Positions 1 through 7,742 of a DNA stretch of 64,000 bases are shown here, piece by piece. How positions within the stretch are numbered: position 1 is the first letter of the stretch; every line of letters starts with the position of its first letter. The DNA is taken from NCBI RefSeq assembly GCF_001999305.1, contig NZ_MLHQ01000008.1, forward strand, positions 98,033 through 162,032, read 5' to 3'. The notes under the pieces are model-generated. The model worked only from the letters and a program-made list of their open reading frames with translations. It did no database searches and was not told the origin of the DNA. The position numbers and the translations under genes were made by a program. Source of the stretch: Rodentibacter myodis (GTDB lineage Bacteria > Pseudomonadota > Gammaproteobacteria > Enterobacterales > Pasteurellaceae).

Positions 1-167
1 GGAATAGCATGAGGATGAACCGGCGCATTTTGCGTATGTACCGGCTGAATAGCCTCATAAAATCTGACCGCACTTTCCCCACCTAAATCGGCAATCACCG
101 CTAATTCTGCAAATGAAGACATAGAAAGGAGTAATCCGCCCCATAAAAAATGATTTAATTTCTTCAT
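1..167 (-). CDS. ICE protein, TIGR03765 (PFL_4695) family, N-terminal part only
   Basis: The minus-strand frame starts at ATG 167-165 and runs off the left edge, so only about 55 residues are visible. It begins with a short lysine-containing signal peptide (MKKLNHFLWGG, then a small-residue stretch) followed by the segment AVIADLGGESA, typical of the exported TIGR03765 integrating-conjugative-element family. That family normally sits just after the transglycosylase gene and before the TraD-like coupling protein in the transfer operon, which fits the order here. Its biochemical role is not known. It contains an uptake core near 67-75. The family call rests on remembered similarity to a short segment. 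Confidence 0.65.
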   Translation of the reverse strand, partial: MKKLNHFLWGGLLLSMSSFAELAVIADLGGESAVRFYEAIQPVHTQNAPVHPHAI

Positions 168-181
168 TGTTTTTGTCCTCA

Positions 182-1171
182 TCATCTCTCCACTTTATCA
201 TTTACTTCGCGATACTCTTCGCTCTGATGCCATTCATCACTAAATTTTTCAAAACGACCAAATGGAAAAGGAAAATCTTCCGGAAAGGTAATATGCGCTT
301 GCTGAAAAAATTGAATAATTTCGTGGCCATATAAAATCTTTTTATCAATTAGCATCGATGTGAGTTGCTTATAGACAGGTAAATTTAAATGAAAATATGC
401 TTGTAATAGCTGCGTTTGTTTCGCTTTTAAGGTACTCAATTTTTCTTCGTTTGCCTCAAACTCAAACCGGGACGATGGCGCAATATAAAAGATGCCTTCA
501 AAATAGTTTTTTAAATAAACGCTAGCGCGATTGAACCATTCACCATGATCAGAAATAGAGCCTAACGAATTATCCTGCAATAAAATACTTTCGCCCTCAC
601 GACCGGCAAGTAAGGTGAGCATTTCCCATTCAATAAATAACCGACTTTGTGTTACACGTTTAGCAGTAAAAGCGGAAACATACCCTAGACTTGCTGTGCT
701 ATCAGTATGTTCTTTCACTTCTACTTTCATAGACCGCGGCAGTTGACCTAATGCGGCATAAACCAAAAGATGACCGGCTTCGTGTGCGCCAACATATTGA
801 ATATCCTGAGGGGTCATTTTTCTATGGATAACGACGCCTCCTCCATAGCTTCTACCTTGTTCATATTCTTTTTGAAAGAAAATAGAACAAACGAAACGCA
901 CAATCTTTTCAGTGAGAACAAAAAACACTCCAACGGATAAACAAAAGCGATACAAATCCATAAAATACCGGCGATACTCAACCGTATTAGGTTTTATTAC
1001 AGCGAGCTCTGATAAGGTTGTTTCAAAATTCACCGGTAAAAAACGATATAACCAAAAGAAGCCATAGAAGGCGAGTGAGACAACAAAAGCATTTATTGTC
1101 ATGATGACAACTTGACGTATAAACGGAAAAATATGATCTCTCAAATGAAAAAATAATGGTATTTTAAACAT
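182..1171 (-). CDS. Membrane-anchored M41 (FtsH peptidase)-like zinc metallopeptidase
   Basis: Predicted 329-residue protein with two hydrophobic segments near the N-terminus (about residues 22-45 and 74-100 counted from the upstream ATG at 1177) and a zincin motif HEAGH at 132-136. Downstream, GREGES and then SISDHGEW (Asp near 210) follow the order of the FtsH peptidase domain, where a late Asp is the third zinc ligand. There is no AAA ATPase domain, so it is a stand-alone M41-like peptidase. I chose the ATG at 1171 because AGGA lies 6 bases upstream; the ATG at 1177 would have no spacing. It lies between the transglycosylase and TIGR03765 genes, so a role in building or processing the transfer apparatus is inferred, not shown. 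Confidence 0.75.
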   Translation of the reverse strand: MFKIPLFFHLRDHIFPFIRQVVIMTINAFVVSLAFYGFFWLYRFLPVNFETTLSELAVIKPNTVEYRRYFMDLYRFCLSVGVFFVLTEKIVRFVCSIFFQKEYEQGRSYGGGVVIHRKMTPQDIQYVGAHEAGHLLVYAALGQLPRSMKVEVKEHTDSTASLGYVSAFTAKRVTQSRLFIEWEMLTLLAGREGESILLQDNSLGSISDHGEWFNRASVYLKNYFEGIFYIAPSSRFEFEANEEKLSTLKAKQTQLLQAYFHLNLPVYKQLTSMLIDKKILYGHEIIQFFQQAHITFPEDFPFPFGRFEKFSDEWHQSEEYREVNDKVER

Positions 1172-1182
1172 CTTCATTCCTA

Positions 1183-1953
1183 CTACATTTTTGTTGGATT
1201 AACCCAAGTCATTTGAGCATCTGATGGTTCAATCCAAATAATAGACGGGTTATTGACCGTACTTTGATGTAATGATGACATTGATCCTATTTTTGGTTTT
1301 TGCTCATATCGTGGCTTAACCCATACCATTTCAGTTTCCTTTTGGGTAACCGGTATAAAATTGGCAATCGATTTATGGCTGTTATACCGTCCTTTTTGAT
1401 AAGCAATAAATTGCTTCACGGACATTCCACGTTTCATCCCATTACGTCGCATATTTCGGATATCTTCAGCAGTTGAACGCCCTAAAATGGCACGATGTAA
1501 ACCGTCTAAACCAATGTTATGCGCTAAATAGAGATTTTCATCTGTGGGCTTAATACCTCGTTCTGCAAATTTTTCTAAATGCCAGCGAGCATAAAGTGCG
1601 GTTGCCAAGGTATTGATATAGCGATTATGACGTGGATCGAACCGGGTATTTCGATTTTTAGCCGTGATCGGACGCATTCCAATACGGTATCCCTCAACGG
1701 TATTAGCGAGAAAATTCCAGGTTCCTACCGTAAATTGTCCAACCCCGGTGGCACCGGTAGGCGAGATATTTCCTGTCCAACCATTTTCAATTTTAACCAG
1801 TCCCCGTAACATCGTTTCACTCACCTGATAGCGATTTGCCGATTCTTTGATGTAACCATCAATTTCACGTCCAAATCCTTCAAATCGGGCTTGTGCAACC
1901 AACGGTAAAAAAAGAAGAACACTAAACGTTATTAATAAGCGAGACTTATCCAT
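1183..1953 (-). CDS. Lytic transglycosylase (SLT domain), conjugation-associated
   Basis: 256-residue exported protein. Residues 1-22 form a signal peptide ending in VAQA. An SLT-type domain follows: the expected catalytic Glu is E56 in LVKIENGWTG, then the GATGVGQF motif (about 67-74), both hallmarks of the Slt/goose-lysozyme fold. Such enzymes cut peptidoglycan to make room for the conjugation channel. The start overlaps the 3' end of the upstream TIGR03759 gene by 22 bases, indicating translational coupling in the transfer operon. The C-terminal 60 residues have no recognisable domain. Confidence 0.88.
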   Translation of the reverse strand: MDKSRLLITFSVLLFLPLVAQARFEGFGREIDGYIKESANRYQVSETMLRGLVKIENGWTGNISPTGATGVGQFTVGTWNFLANTVEGYRIGMRPITAKNRNTRFDPRHNRYINTLATALYARWHLEKFAERGIKPTDENLYLAHNIGLDGLHRAILGRSTAEDIRNMRRNGMKRGMSVKQFIAYQKGRYNSHKSIANFIPVTQKETEMVWVKPRYEQKPKIGSMSSLHQSTVNNPSIIWIEPSDAQMTWVNPTKM

Positions 1954-2690
1954 TGCCCTTCTCCATCAATGCCGAACGCCGCCGGCATTTTTCCCTTCGC
2001 ATATTTCGCCCAACTCAAATTCGTGTCGTGATTTAACGTAATTTGACGTTTTTTGACTTTTTCAACATTGATATGATTTGCTAACGCCCAATCCCGAATC
2101 TTGCTATCATCTTTTTTGCTATCTACAACATAGATATCAACTTGTGTATCGCCGGCATAATTCAGTAATTTCATCATATCGATCACACACGCTTTGCAAT
2201 CAATACGGGTGAAATAAATAATTCGCCGAATATTACCTGATTGGATCTGACTATCGCCCACTTTAAATGGTAAAGTGTCCGGGTATAACTCGTTAAAAAT
2301 CTTTGTGTAAGCAATCTGGAAAGCGATCTCTTTTTCTGCCCGCTCAAATTCTTTTTTGGCAAGTAATCGAGCATAGTGCATACGTTCTTCCTCGGTATTC
2401 GCCTCAACACCAAGTGCGGTTAAGGGATCGATATTAGGCGTCCAAATACCTCGTGCGCCTTGCTTCATCAGCGTTTCATATTGCCGCCAATCCTGCTCGG
2501 TCAATCCCCACTCTGTCCATTTATCCTCCATTGAAGACGTCATTTGTGTTTGTTGCTGAGTTGATATTTGGGGTTGAGAAGTGATTTGCTTTGTTAAAGG
2601 GGTATTTTGAGGGGCTAAATCCGCTAACACCGGAGAACTCAACGAAAGCGAAACAAAAGAAAAAAGAAGGAGGGATTTTACGGGTTTCAT
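1932..2690 (-). CDS. ICE protein, TIGR03759 (PFL_4693) family, thioredoxin-like
   Basis: 252-residue exported protein starting at ATG 2690, chosen because GGAG lies just upstream (GGAGCGACTATG); the longer reading from 2714 lacks this. A signal peptide covers about residues 1-24. The C-terminal half contains RIDCKACVIDMMKLL, a CxxC motif in a thioredoxin-like context, followed by DIYVVDSKKDD. This is the layout of the TIGR03759 family, a constant part of the transfer region of PFGI-1-type ICEs between PilL and the transglycosylase. A role in periplasmic disulphide handling during assembly is inferred. It carries an uptake core near 2412. Confidence 0.8.
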   Translation of the reverse strand: MKPVKSLLLFSFVSLSLSSPVLADLAPQNTPLTKQITSQPQISTQQQTQMTSSMEDKWTEWGLTEQDWRQYETLMKQGARGIWTPNIDPLTALGVEANTEEERMHYARLLAKKEFERAEKEIAFQIAYTKIFNELYPDTLPFKVGDSQIQSGNIRRIIYFTRIDCKACVIDMMKLLNYAGDTQVDIYVVDSKKDDSKIRDWALANHINVEKVKKRQITLNHDTNLSWAKYAKGKMPAAFGIDGEGQWISLAY

Positions 2691-2779
2691 AGTCGCTCCA
2701 ATAAATAAAATCATTGGTGCGACTATGCCAAAAAGGGAAAAAAATCGTAACGAGAAATTCTATCGTGATTAGAAATAAT

Positions 2780-3466
2780 TTACTTCATACCAACATCCGC
2801 ATCTACCCGTTCTTTGGGCGGAGACGGCAATGGAATCGAGGATCGTTTTTCAAAACAGACTTGACGACGTGTATCATCAACAACCAATTCAAATGCCTCA
2901 CCAACAAGCATTTGTAGCGCATCACGTAATCGCATTGCCCCAAATTTATAATGTACTTTTGGTAAAGGACGCCCAAATAGTTGGCGGGCATCATCATCTG
3001 CCGGAAAGGCACATAAATTATAGCCAGTATTATTTAAGGTTGTCTGTAATCCTTGACGTACGGTTGCCGTATATTGTTTTTTCTTTACCGGCACATTCAC
3101 ATCGACCAACTGCTCCAAAAGATATTTTTGTCCGCCAATTGGTGCACTGGTTACAAGCGTATAGCGACCATAACGAATAACTTCCGGGTATTCTTCATAG
3201 GTGGTATTTGTATAAATATCATTTCTCACTTTGCGATAAGGACTCATTTCTTGAATATTCTCTTTCCCCGGAGAGACAGTTTTTACCGTTGTACGGATGG
3301 TTGTATTCGGAATAGTGGTTGGTTGCGTTACCGTGATACTGGGTGGTGTCGGCATAGGTTCACCGGGAGAAAGCATATTTTCATCTGTGGCTACCGTTTT
3401 ATTTTTTGCACATCCGGATACCATCAACAGCCCGGCAATCGTCAATACAAGAACCGTTTTTTTCAT
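2780..3466 (-). CDS. PilL-like conjugation lipoprotein (TIGR03748 family)
   Basis: 228-residue lipoprotein. ATG 3466 is preceded by GAGGTG at good spacing. The signal sequence ends in the lipobox VSGC, so the mature protein is predicted to be lipid-anchored. After a Pro/Thr-rich linker, the region LLEQLVDVNVPVKKK followed by RQGLQTTLNNTGYNLC and VHYKFGAMRLRDALQMLVG matches the PilL N-terminal domain that begins ICE transfer operons of this class. PilL belongs to the type IV pilus or mating-pair set. The gene lies 90 bases upstream of TIGR03759 on the same strand. Confidence 0.8.
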   Translation of the reverse strand: MKKTVLVLTIAGLLMVSGCAKNKTVATDENMLSPGEPMPTPPSITVTQPTTIPNTTIRTTVKTVSPGKENIQEMSPYRKVRNDIYTNTTYEEYPEVIRYGRYTLVTSAPIGGQKYLLEQLVDVNVPVKKKQYTATVRQGLQTTLNNTGYNLCAFPADDDARQLFGRPLPKVHYKFGAMRLRDALQMLVGEAFELVVDDTRRQVCFEKRSSIPLPSPPKERVDADVGMK

Positions 3467-3570
3467 AGTCACCTCAAGTTTTAGAGAAATAAAAAGACGG
3501 TGTTACTATGCAAAAAACAAACTTTCTTTTTAATAAAAAAACAGAAAAAAGATTTAAACAATTTTCAAGG

Positions 3571-3612
3571 ATGAGGCCGTGATAACAAATTTAACTGCTG
3601 ACAAAACTTTTT
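3571..3612. repeat. Direct repeat copy 1 flanking traX (42 bp)
   Basis: 42 bases identical to 4420-4461 except one G/A difference at 3576. On the minus strand this copy codes for the last residues of the upstream 111-residue protein (KFCQQLNLLSR) but has no gene attached. With copy 2 it brackets traX exactly. Confidence 0.85.
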
Positions 3613-3693
3613 TCCTAAAATATCAACCCTAACTATGGATAACTCTTAATAGAATTTGAATAATTTATTGTTCTTCAAGTGAAGATAGAAAAA

Positions 3694-4410
3694 TCACCCA
3701 ATGAAAATAAATTTTATGGTAACAATCATCAACAAGTGAATTGGGTAAAACGCGTAAAAAACAACTTTCTTCATTCGCTCTACGCCAGGTGTGCTACGAC
3801 GGATACCGCTTGGAGAAAAAAGATAATAAAAAGTCACAATCAGGCTTAAAACAACAAGGTATCCTAATCTGCTATTGAGAAATTGATAATTCATCAAACT
3901 GCCTAGCAATATACAACAGCTCATTGCAACAAGCCGATCTTGGCGAGTTTTTACTTGGAAAAAGAGATAACAGGCTAGACAGTAAAGCAGTCCAAATAAT
4001 GAATAATCAGCGTGATATGAAATAAAGAAGAAAATGGCATAAAATATTCCTTGAAGTCCATAATGGAAAATATGGCGCACTTGATATACCCAGACAACCC
4101 CAATAACGGAAAAGAACTGAAACAAGGTATTCAAACGCCCATATTCCGGATTAAAAGCCTTAAAAACACTTTCAGAGAGTAATGCTGTAATCAACATCCA
4201 ACAGAAATACTTCGAAAAATCAATATGATCTCGTGATAAATTTAACGCAATAATAAAGCCGAATGTTAAATAGGAAAATCGCCCAATAACCCGAAATAAC
4301 CCTAAAGCGGGATAGTTCGCACTGAAAGCGGCACCAATATGATCAAGCACCATTGTAATCAGGGCGAGCCATTTCAACCATTCAGTTTGAGATGATGTTA
4401 AGTAAGGCAT
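3694..4410 (-). CDS. traX: TraX-family membrane protein
   Basis: 238-residue polytopic membrane protein with about seven or eight hydrophobic segments. The N-terminal segment WLKWLALITMVLDHIGAA is the TraX family signature; in F plasmid, TraX N-acetylates pilin. Further family-like motifs are YLTFGFIIALN and YPIHLLMI near the C-terminus. It ends about 230 bases before the PilL gene and is bracketed by 42-bp direct repeats, suggesting insertion as a separate unit. The substrate here is unknown. There is no clear Shine-Dalgarno before the start at 4410; translation may be coupled to the gene ending at 4414. Confidence 0.85.
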   Translation of the reverse strand: MPYLTSSQTEWLKWLALITMVLDHIGAAFSANYPALGLFRVIGRFSYLTFGFIIALNLSRDHIDFSKYFCWMLITALLSESVFKAFNPEYGRLNTLFQFFSVIGVVWVYQVRHIFHYGLQGIFYAIFFFISYHADYSLFGLLYCLACYLFFQVKTRQDRLVAMSCCILLGSLMNYQFLNSRLGYLVVLSLIVTFYYLFSPSGIRRSTPGVERMKKVVFYAFYPIHLLMIVTIKFIFIG

Positions 4411-4413
4411 AAT

Positions 4414-4749
4414 TTAATGATGAGACCGTGATAACAAATTTAACTGCTGACAAAACTTTTTCCCCACATCGATAAGTTTTTGAGGAATAGCACCATTACA
4501 TATACCACGATGCTGGTCTATTATTTTTGCGGTACACCATTTATTTGCTTTGAAATTGAAATAATAAGCGGAAATTTTTCCGGTTTTTACATTTTTCTTA
4601 TACCGATAGAAATTAAAGAAGGTTAATGTAATGAACCGGCTATCTTCTTCGAATTGATAAGCGCGATAGAGCTTATATTCAAAGATTTTCGCTCTCATCG
4701 TTCTATAATATTGTGTTAATTCTTCGCTACCAAATAATACTTTTTTCAT
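4414..4749 (-). CDS. Hypothetical protein, possibly N-terminally truncated
   Basis: Short basic protein with no family I recognise; it is rich in Tyr, Phe and Lys (FFNFYRYKKNVKTGK, then YYFNFKANKW). I took ATG 4749 as start (111 residues); the frame stays open to a GTG at 4782 but no good ribosome site precedes either, so the 5' end may be lost. Its last 14 codons form copy 2 of the 42-bp repeat that also lies beyond traX. The stop is 3 bases before the traX start, so the two are probably co-transcribed. Confidence 0.5.
   Translation of the reverse strand: MKKVLFGSEELTQYYRTMRAKIFEYKLYRAYQFEEDSRFITLTFFNFYRYKKNVKTGKISAYYFNFKANKWCTAKIIDQHRGICNGAIPQKLIDVGKKFCQQLNLLSRSHH
4420..4461. repeat. Direct repeat copy 2 flanking traX (42 bp)
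   Basis: Partner of 3571-3612 at a distance of 849 bases, one mismatch in 42. It lies within the 3' end of the upstream hypothetical gene, so copy 1 is a detached duplicate of that gene's tail. Confidence 0.85.
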
Positions 4750-4838
4750 TTTCGTCTGATATGAAAATACGCCTGTTATCACATCATCTACGAATTAGCC
4801 TGCACTTTTAACAAAGAAATCAACTTGAACTTAAAATA

Positions 4839-4876
4839 AAAAAGCATACTCAATCTCTCGACTCAGTATGCTTTTT
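4839..4876 (-). terminator. Rho-independent terminator after the 196-residue gene
   Basis: Inverted repeat AAAAAGCATACT (4839-4850) and AGTATGCTTTTT (4865-4876) with a 14-base loop. It has A and T runs on both sides, so it can work in either direction; it lies 65 bases after the gene ending at 4941. Confidence 0.85.
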
Positions 4877-4940
4877 GAAGTGTAAATCATAAATGAAAAG
4901 TTGTTTTAATACCTTTCATTGTTAGTATGGTTTCTTATGA

Positions 4941-5531
4941 TTAATATTCATAAGAAAACATAATGGTTGTTGAACTGCGATCAGCCTCTGTGATCACAAA
5001 CACGGTTTCACCATTAACCGTATGAGAACTCACGACCCGACCCTGACCATTCGCACCAAGATCGTTTAACAGCCAGTCTGATTGGCAAACATTTCCCCAA
5101 TCATAATTTGATTGTTTACGGATGAGCTGATGGATATCATTATCGCTCAGTATCTCAGATACAGCGATCGTTTGAACCACCTTACCTAATGGAAACGGTT
5201 GTTTAAACACATTTTCCGGTCTCCAGGTAAAATACCCACGACCTTCATCTTCGGCTTCCGCTGAAAAATAAAGTGTCGTGACATTTTTCTCAGAAGTGCG
5301 GTCGGTAAATACGGTCACTTCACCAACCGGTACCCGATAGAATGAAACTATCGCTTCTGCATCCGGATGAGGGGCAACGGTGTAGCCGTTAAATCCCATT
5401 AGTTCCGGGAAAGATTGTCCCTGCTCTTGATAGTTGACCATCAAGTCAATGGTTGAATCGCTCAACATTTCACAGACTTTACGGGAAAGTAAAACCTGCC
5501 CAATTTCAAAAAAACGATTTTCTTTACACAT
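4941..5531 (-). CDS. Hypothetical ICE accessory protein (196 aa)
   Basis: Soluble 196-residue protein with no signal peptide and no motif I can name. It has mixed beta-rich segments (VASHTVNG-like runs, TTIMFSYEY at the end) and an acidic patch SAEAEDEGRG. The start is supported by AGGAGAAACTTCT-ATG. It is the last of six units sharing the leader described at 5532-5611 and has its own terminator at 4839-4876, so it is an independent transcription unit. An uptake core lies near 5305. Function unknown. Confidence 0.7.
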   Translation of the reverse strand: MCKENRFFEIGQVLLSRKVCEMLSDSTIDLMVNYQEQGQSFPELMGFNGYTVAPHPDAEAIVSFYRVPVGEVTVFTDRTSEKNVTTLYFSAEAEDEGRGYFTWRPENVFKQPFPLGKVVQTIAVSEILSDNDIHQLIRKQSNYDWGNVCQSDWLLNDLGANGQGRVVSSHTVNGETVFVITEADRSSTTIMFSYEY

Positions 5532-5611
5532 AGAAGTTTCTCCTAAAATTTTAATTGGTTTAAAAGTAAAGGGAAGCTTCCACCTTGAGGGAAGATTTCC
5601 CCCAAGGGTAA
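5532..5611 (-). promoter_or_regulatory. Shared accessory leader, copy A
   Basis: Minus-strand sense: TTACCC, CTTGGGGGAAA, TCTTCCCTCAAGG, then GAAGCTTCCC, then AGGAGAAACTTCT-ATG. The GAAGCTTCCC segment can pair partly with GGAGAAACTTC around the ribosome site. See the finding on six leaders. Confidence 0.7.
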
Positions 5612-5703
5612 GTTTTCGTTAGCTCTTCATAATGAGCGTGATATTGTTAAAGTAATGACGCGTTGACTTCCTCAAGTGAGTTGAGTGATATGAAGACATT
5701 ACC

Positions 5704-6021
5704 TCAGATAAGTTGATAAGTGTAAATGCCGTTACTTGGTACTGTCACACTTAATCGGTTAAAAAAACGATAAAGAATTTCAAATACCATATCACTGCCA
5801 CAACCTTTAATCACAATCACATTACTACTGCCATTGTTCTGGATTTTCTCGTCTATCACATTGGCAATATCTTTACTGATGTTAATCAATCTTTCATCAA
5901 TATTGATGTAGAACGCAATATGACGAACCAGACGGTTACGGCTCACTTTTTTTACCGCTGCACTGATGATATATCGCTCATTTTTATGGCGAATTAAATA
6001 ATCAACCACGTTTAAGTTCAT
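5704..6021 (-). CDS. Hypothetical ICE accessory protein (105 aa)
   Basis: Small basic protein, about 105 residues from ATG 6021, which has GAGGAG 8 bases upstream; an upstream ATG at 6060 lies inside the leader hairpin and is unlikely. It starts MNLNVVDYLIRHKNERY and contains the hydrophobic stretch SNVIVIKGCGSDMVFEILYRF. No family recognised. It is preceded by the leader at 6022-6085. No clear terminator follows before leader A. Confidence 0.65.
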   Translation of the reverse strand: MNLNVVDYLIRHKNERYIISAAVKKVSRNRLVRHIAFYINIDERLINISKDIANVIDEKIQNNGSSNVIVIKGCGSDMVFEILYRFFNRLSVTVPSNGIYTYQLI

Positions 6022-6085
6022 TGATATTCTCCTCATATTTATTAGGAGAATATCTCCCATAGGGAAAATATTCCCCTATGGGTAA
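6022..6085 (-). promoter_or_regulatory. Shared accessory leader, copy B
   Basis: Sense order: TTACCCATAGGGGAATA, TTTTCCCTATGGG, GATATTCTCC, spacer, GGAGAATATCA-ATG. GATATTCTCC is a perfect 10-base complement of GGAGAATATC, which covers the Shine-Dalgarno. Confidence 0.8.
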
Positions 6086-6111
6086 CGTTTTAATCAAAAT
6101 AACACTGACGG

Positions 6112-6142
6112 CTAAAACGCAGTCAAAATTGACCGCACTTTT
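6112..6142 (-). terminator. Terminator made from an uptake-signal inverted repeat
   Basis: Sense GTGCGGTCAATTTTGACTGC followed by GTTTTAG; one arm is an intact uptake core. It follows the 77-residue gene. Confidence 0.7.
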
Positions 6143-6148
6143 AAGTCA

Positions 6149-6382
6149 CTATTTTGAACCAATCGTGTTTACTTCCACGACTTTATAGTTTAAATATCCG
6201 TGATGAATAGAGGGAGGGTTATGCATTTTGCATAACTCTCCAATCCGGAGTTGCGATACAGGGATATAAGCATTTTCAATCGGATAATTAGATACACCGA
6301 CATCAATTACTTTCCCATCCGCTTCAGTTATGATTCGATGTAAATCTTGTCCTTTATCTTCTAAGATAATTTCATATTTCAT
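6149..6382 (-). CDS. Hypothetical protein (77 aa)
   Basis: 77-residue acidic-to-neutral protein starting MKYEIILEDKGQDLHR, with no recognised domain. ATG 6382 is preceded by AAAAGGGGCAATCT. It lies 30 bases after the DUF3560 gene with no leader of its own, so the two are one transcription unit closed by the terminator at 6112-6142. This makes it the only small gene in the cluster that lacks the shared leader. Function unknown. Confidence 0.65.
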   Translation of the reverse strand: MKYEIILEDKGQDLHRIITEADGKVIDVGVSNYPIENAYIPVSQLRIGELCKMHNPPSIHHGYLNYKVVEVNTIGSK

Positions 6383-6412
6383 AGATTGCCCCTTTTATTG
6401 CCAGGTAAATAT

Positions 6413-7054
6413 TTACGCCCAAAGGATTTCCGCTAATTTCACTTTCTTCTCAAGTTCATTAACCGCTTTTTTTGCATAAGTCAGTGAAAAGGAATGTTCT
6501 CGTTTTTCGGGATTGGCTTTCAATTCTTGGTGTTTCTCTTTGGCTTTTGCCAATTCAAATTGAAAGAATTCAAGGCTTTCCGGCATAGATAAATCAATTT
6601 TATCTGCCCGACTTTCCCAATAAGCAATTTTTCCATCGTAACTTTCTGCTTTTTGTCTTTCTTCAACCGATTTTTCCATCCGTCGATGATTACGTTCAAG
6701 CAACGCACGATGGCGCTTTTCACTATGGTGACCGACTTTAATCGGTTCACCCAAACACAAAAATTCACGTCCTTCCTGGGCTGCCTCAAAGAATTGATGG
6801 CTACGTTTCATCGCATTATGCGCGGTATCTTGATAATGCTGTGCTTTTTTCTCTGCACGTTTTTGGCTATCAATGCCGTCACAACGCACAAAAGAGTAAA
6901 AATAGTATTCCTCATTTTGTTTAACCAAATTATGGATTTCTACTTCCACTTCTTTACCATATCGACTGGTCAGCACGATAATATCGCCCTTATTATGGGC
7001 TTCCGGACATTTTGCGACAAAGACGTTTGGGGCAAATTTTGCATAGGTATTCAT
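6413..7054 (-). CDS. DUF3560 domain protein
   Basis: 213-residue hydrophilic protein. The central part HHSEKRHRALLERNHRRM, then KSVEERQKAESYDGKIAYWES, is the conserved core of DUF3560, found on plasmids and ICEs across proteobacteria. The C-terminal third is a charged coiled coil. I chose ATG 7054 because GAGGAGAAATACA precedes it; the upstream ATG at 7090 lies in the leader hairpin. Molecular role of DUF3560 is not established; the distribution suggests a function in mobile element biology or host takeover. Confidence 0.85.
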   Translation of the reverse strand: MNTYAKFAPNVFVAKCPEAHNKGDIIVLTSRYGKEVEVEIHNLVKQNEEYYFYSFVRCDGIDSQKRAEKKAQHYQDTAHNAMKRSHQFFEAAQEGREFLCLGEPIKVGHHSEKRHRALLERNHRRMEKSVEERQKAESYDGKIAYWESRADKIDLSMPESLEFFQFELAKAKEKHQELKANPEKREHSFSLTYAKKAVNELEKKVKLAEILWA

Positions 7055-7121
7055 TGTATTTCTCCTCGATGTAAAAGAAGGGAAATACATCTCCCAAAGG
7101 GAAGGTATTTCCCTTTGGGAT
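7055..7121 (-). promoter_or_regulatory. Shared accessory leader, copy C
   Basis: Sense order: CCCAAAGGGAAATA, CCTTCCCTTTGGG, TGTATTTCCC, spacer, GAGGAGAAATACA-ATG. TGTATTTC pairs with GAAATACA; the pairing differs from copy B by matched changes. Confidence 0.8.
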
Positions 7122-7147
7122 TGTGAAATTAAATTAAAGTTTAAAGC

Positions 7148-7585
7148 TTAAAACAGCTTTCTTCGTGAATATCCGGTACACCCTCCGACTTTCTCAATAT
7201 CAACAAATAAATATTGATATTTATCGTAAAGTTTTACCAGTGGATGTGTCCGATTTAATACACTACGACAGATAGCAGGTATACCAAAAAAATACCAAGG
7301 TATGGGTGAATCATACACATCGTATTTTTTTACTATATTGAATGCATCAACCATATGCAGATAATCGATATCCTGCGTGGCTTTTTTTAATGCCACTGCG
7401 ATATCGGTATTTAACCGAGATAAGATATCCACCCAGCCCGGCGAAGATTGAATACGTTGATTAAGATAATCCCGCAAGTCCATCAAATCATCTGCATAGA
7501 CACATAATAGATAAATACTCTCCATCACGTCTTCATAAGTCGTTTTACGGGATAAAGTAGGTAAAGGTAAATGTGTTGTCATCAT
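7148..7585 (-). CDS. Hypothetical ICE accessory protein (145 aa)
   Basis: Soluble 145-residue protein beginning MMTTHLPLPTLSRKTTYED; a helical middle (MESIYLLCVYADDLMDLRDYL is split here only for description) suggests an all-alpha fold. No family recognised. Start at ATG 7585 (or the adjacent 7582) follows TAGGAGAAACAAA. It has its own copy of the shared leader. No convincing terminator is seen after 7148 before leader C. Confidence 0.65.
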   Translation of the reverse strand: MMTTHLPLPTLSRKTTYEDVMESIYLLCVYADDLMDLRDYLNQRIQSSPGWVDILSRLNTDIAVALKKATQDIDYLHMVDAFNIVKKYDVYDSPIPWYFFGIPAICRSVLNRTHPLVKLYDKYQYLFVDIEKVGGCTGYSRRKLF

Positions 7586-7654
7586 TTTGTTTCTCCTATT
7601 CAAACAGAAAAATGAAAGGGGAAACTCCACCAGGGAAATTTCCCCGATGGGTAA
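7586..7654 (-). promoter_or_regulatory. Shared accessory leader, copy D
   Basis: Sense order: TTACCCATCGGGGAAA, TTTCCCTGGTGG, AGTTTCCCC, spacer, TAGGAGAAACAAA-ATG. GTTTC pairs with GAAAC next to the Shine-Dalgarno; the match is shorter than in copies B and F. Confidence 0.7.
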
Positions 7655-7671
7655 ATGAAAGGTAAATGGTC

Positions 7672-7702
7672 AAAGTGCGGTAAAATTTGACCGCACTTTT
7701 CT
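7672..7702 (-). terminator. Terminator made from an uptake-signal pair, after vapD-like gene
   Basis: AAAGTGCGG and CCGCACTTTT arms with a short AT loop, 40 bases beyond the stop of the VapD-like gene. Confidence 0.75.
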
Positions 7703-7742
7703 GTTAGTGTGGCATAGAATACGAACGATGCTTAATAAAAAA

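Noticed and set aside
2830..3484. Plus-strand frames opposite the PilL gene
   Set aside because: They are shadows; the minus-strand frame has a lipobox, ribosome site and family motifs.
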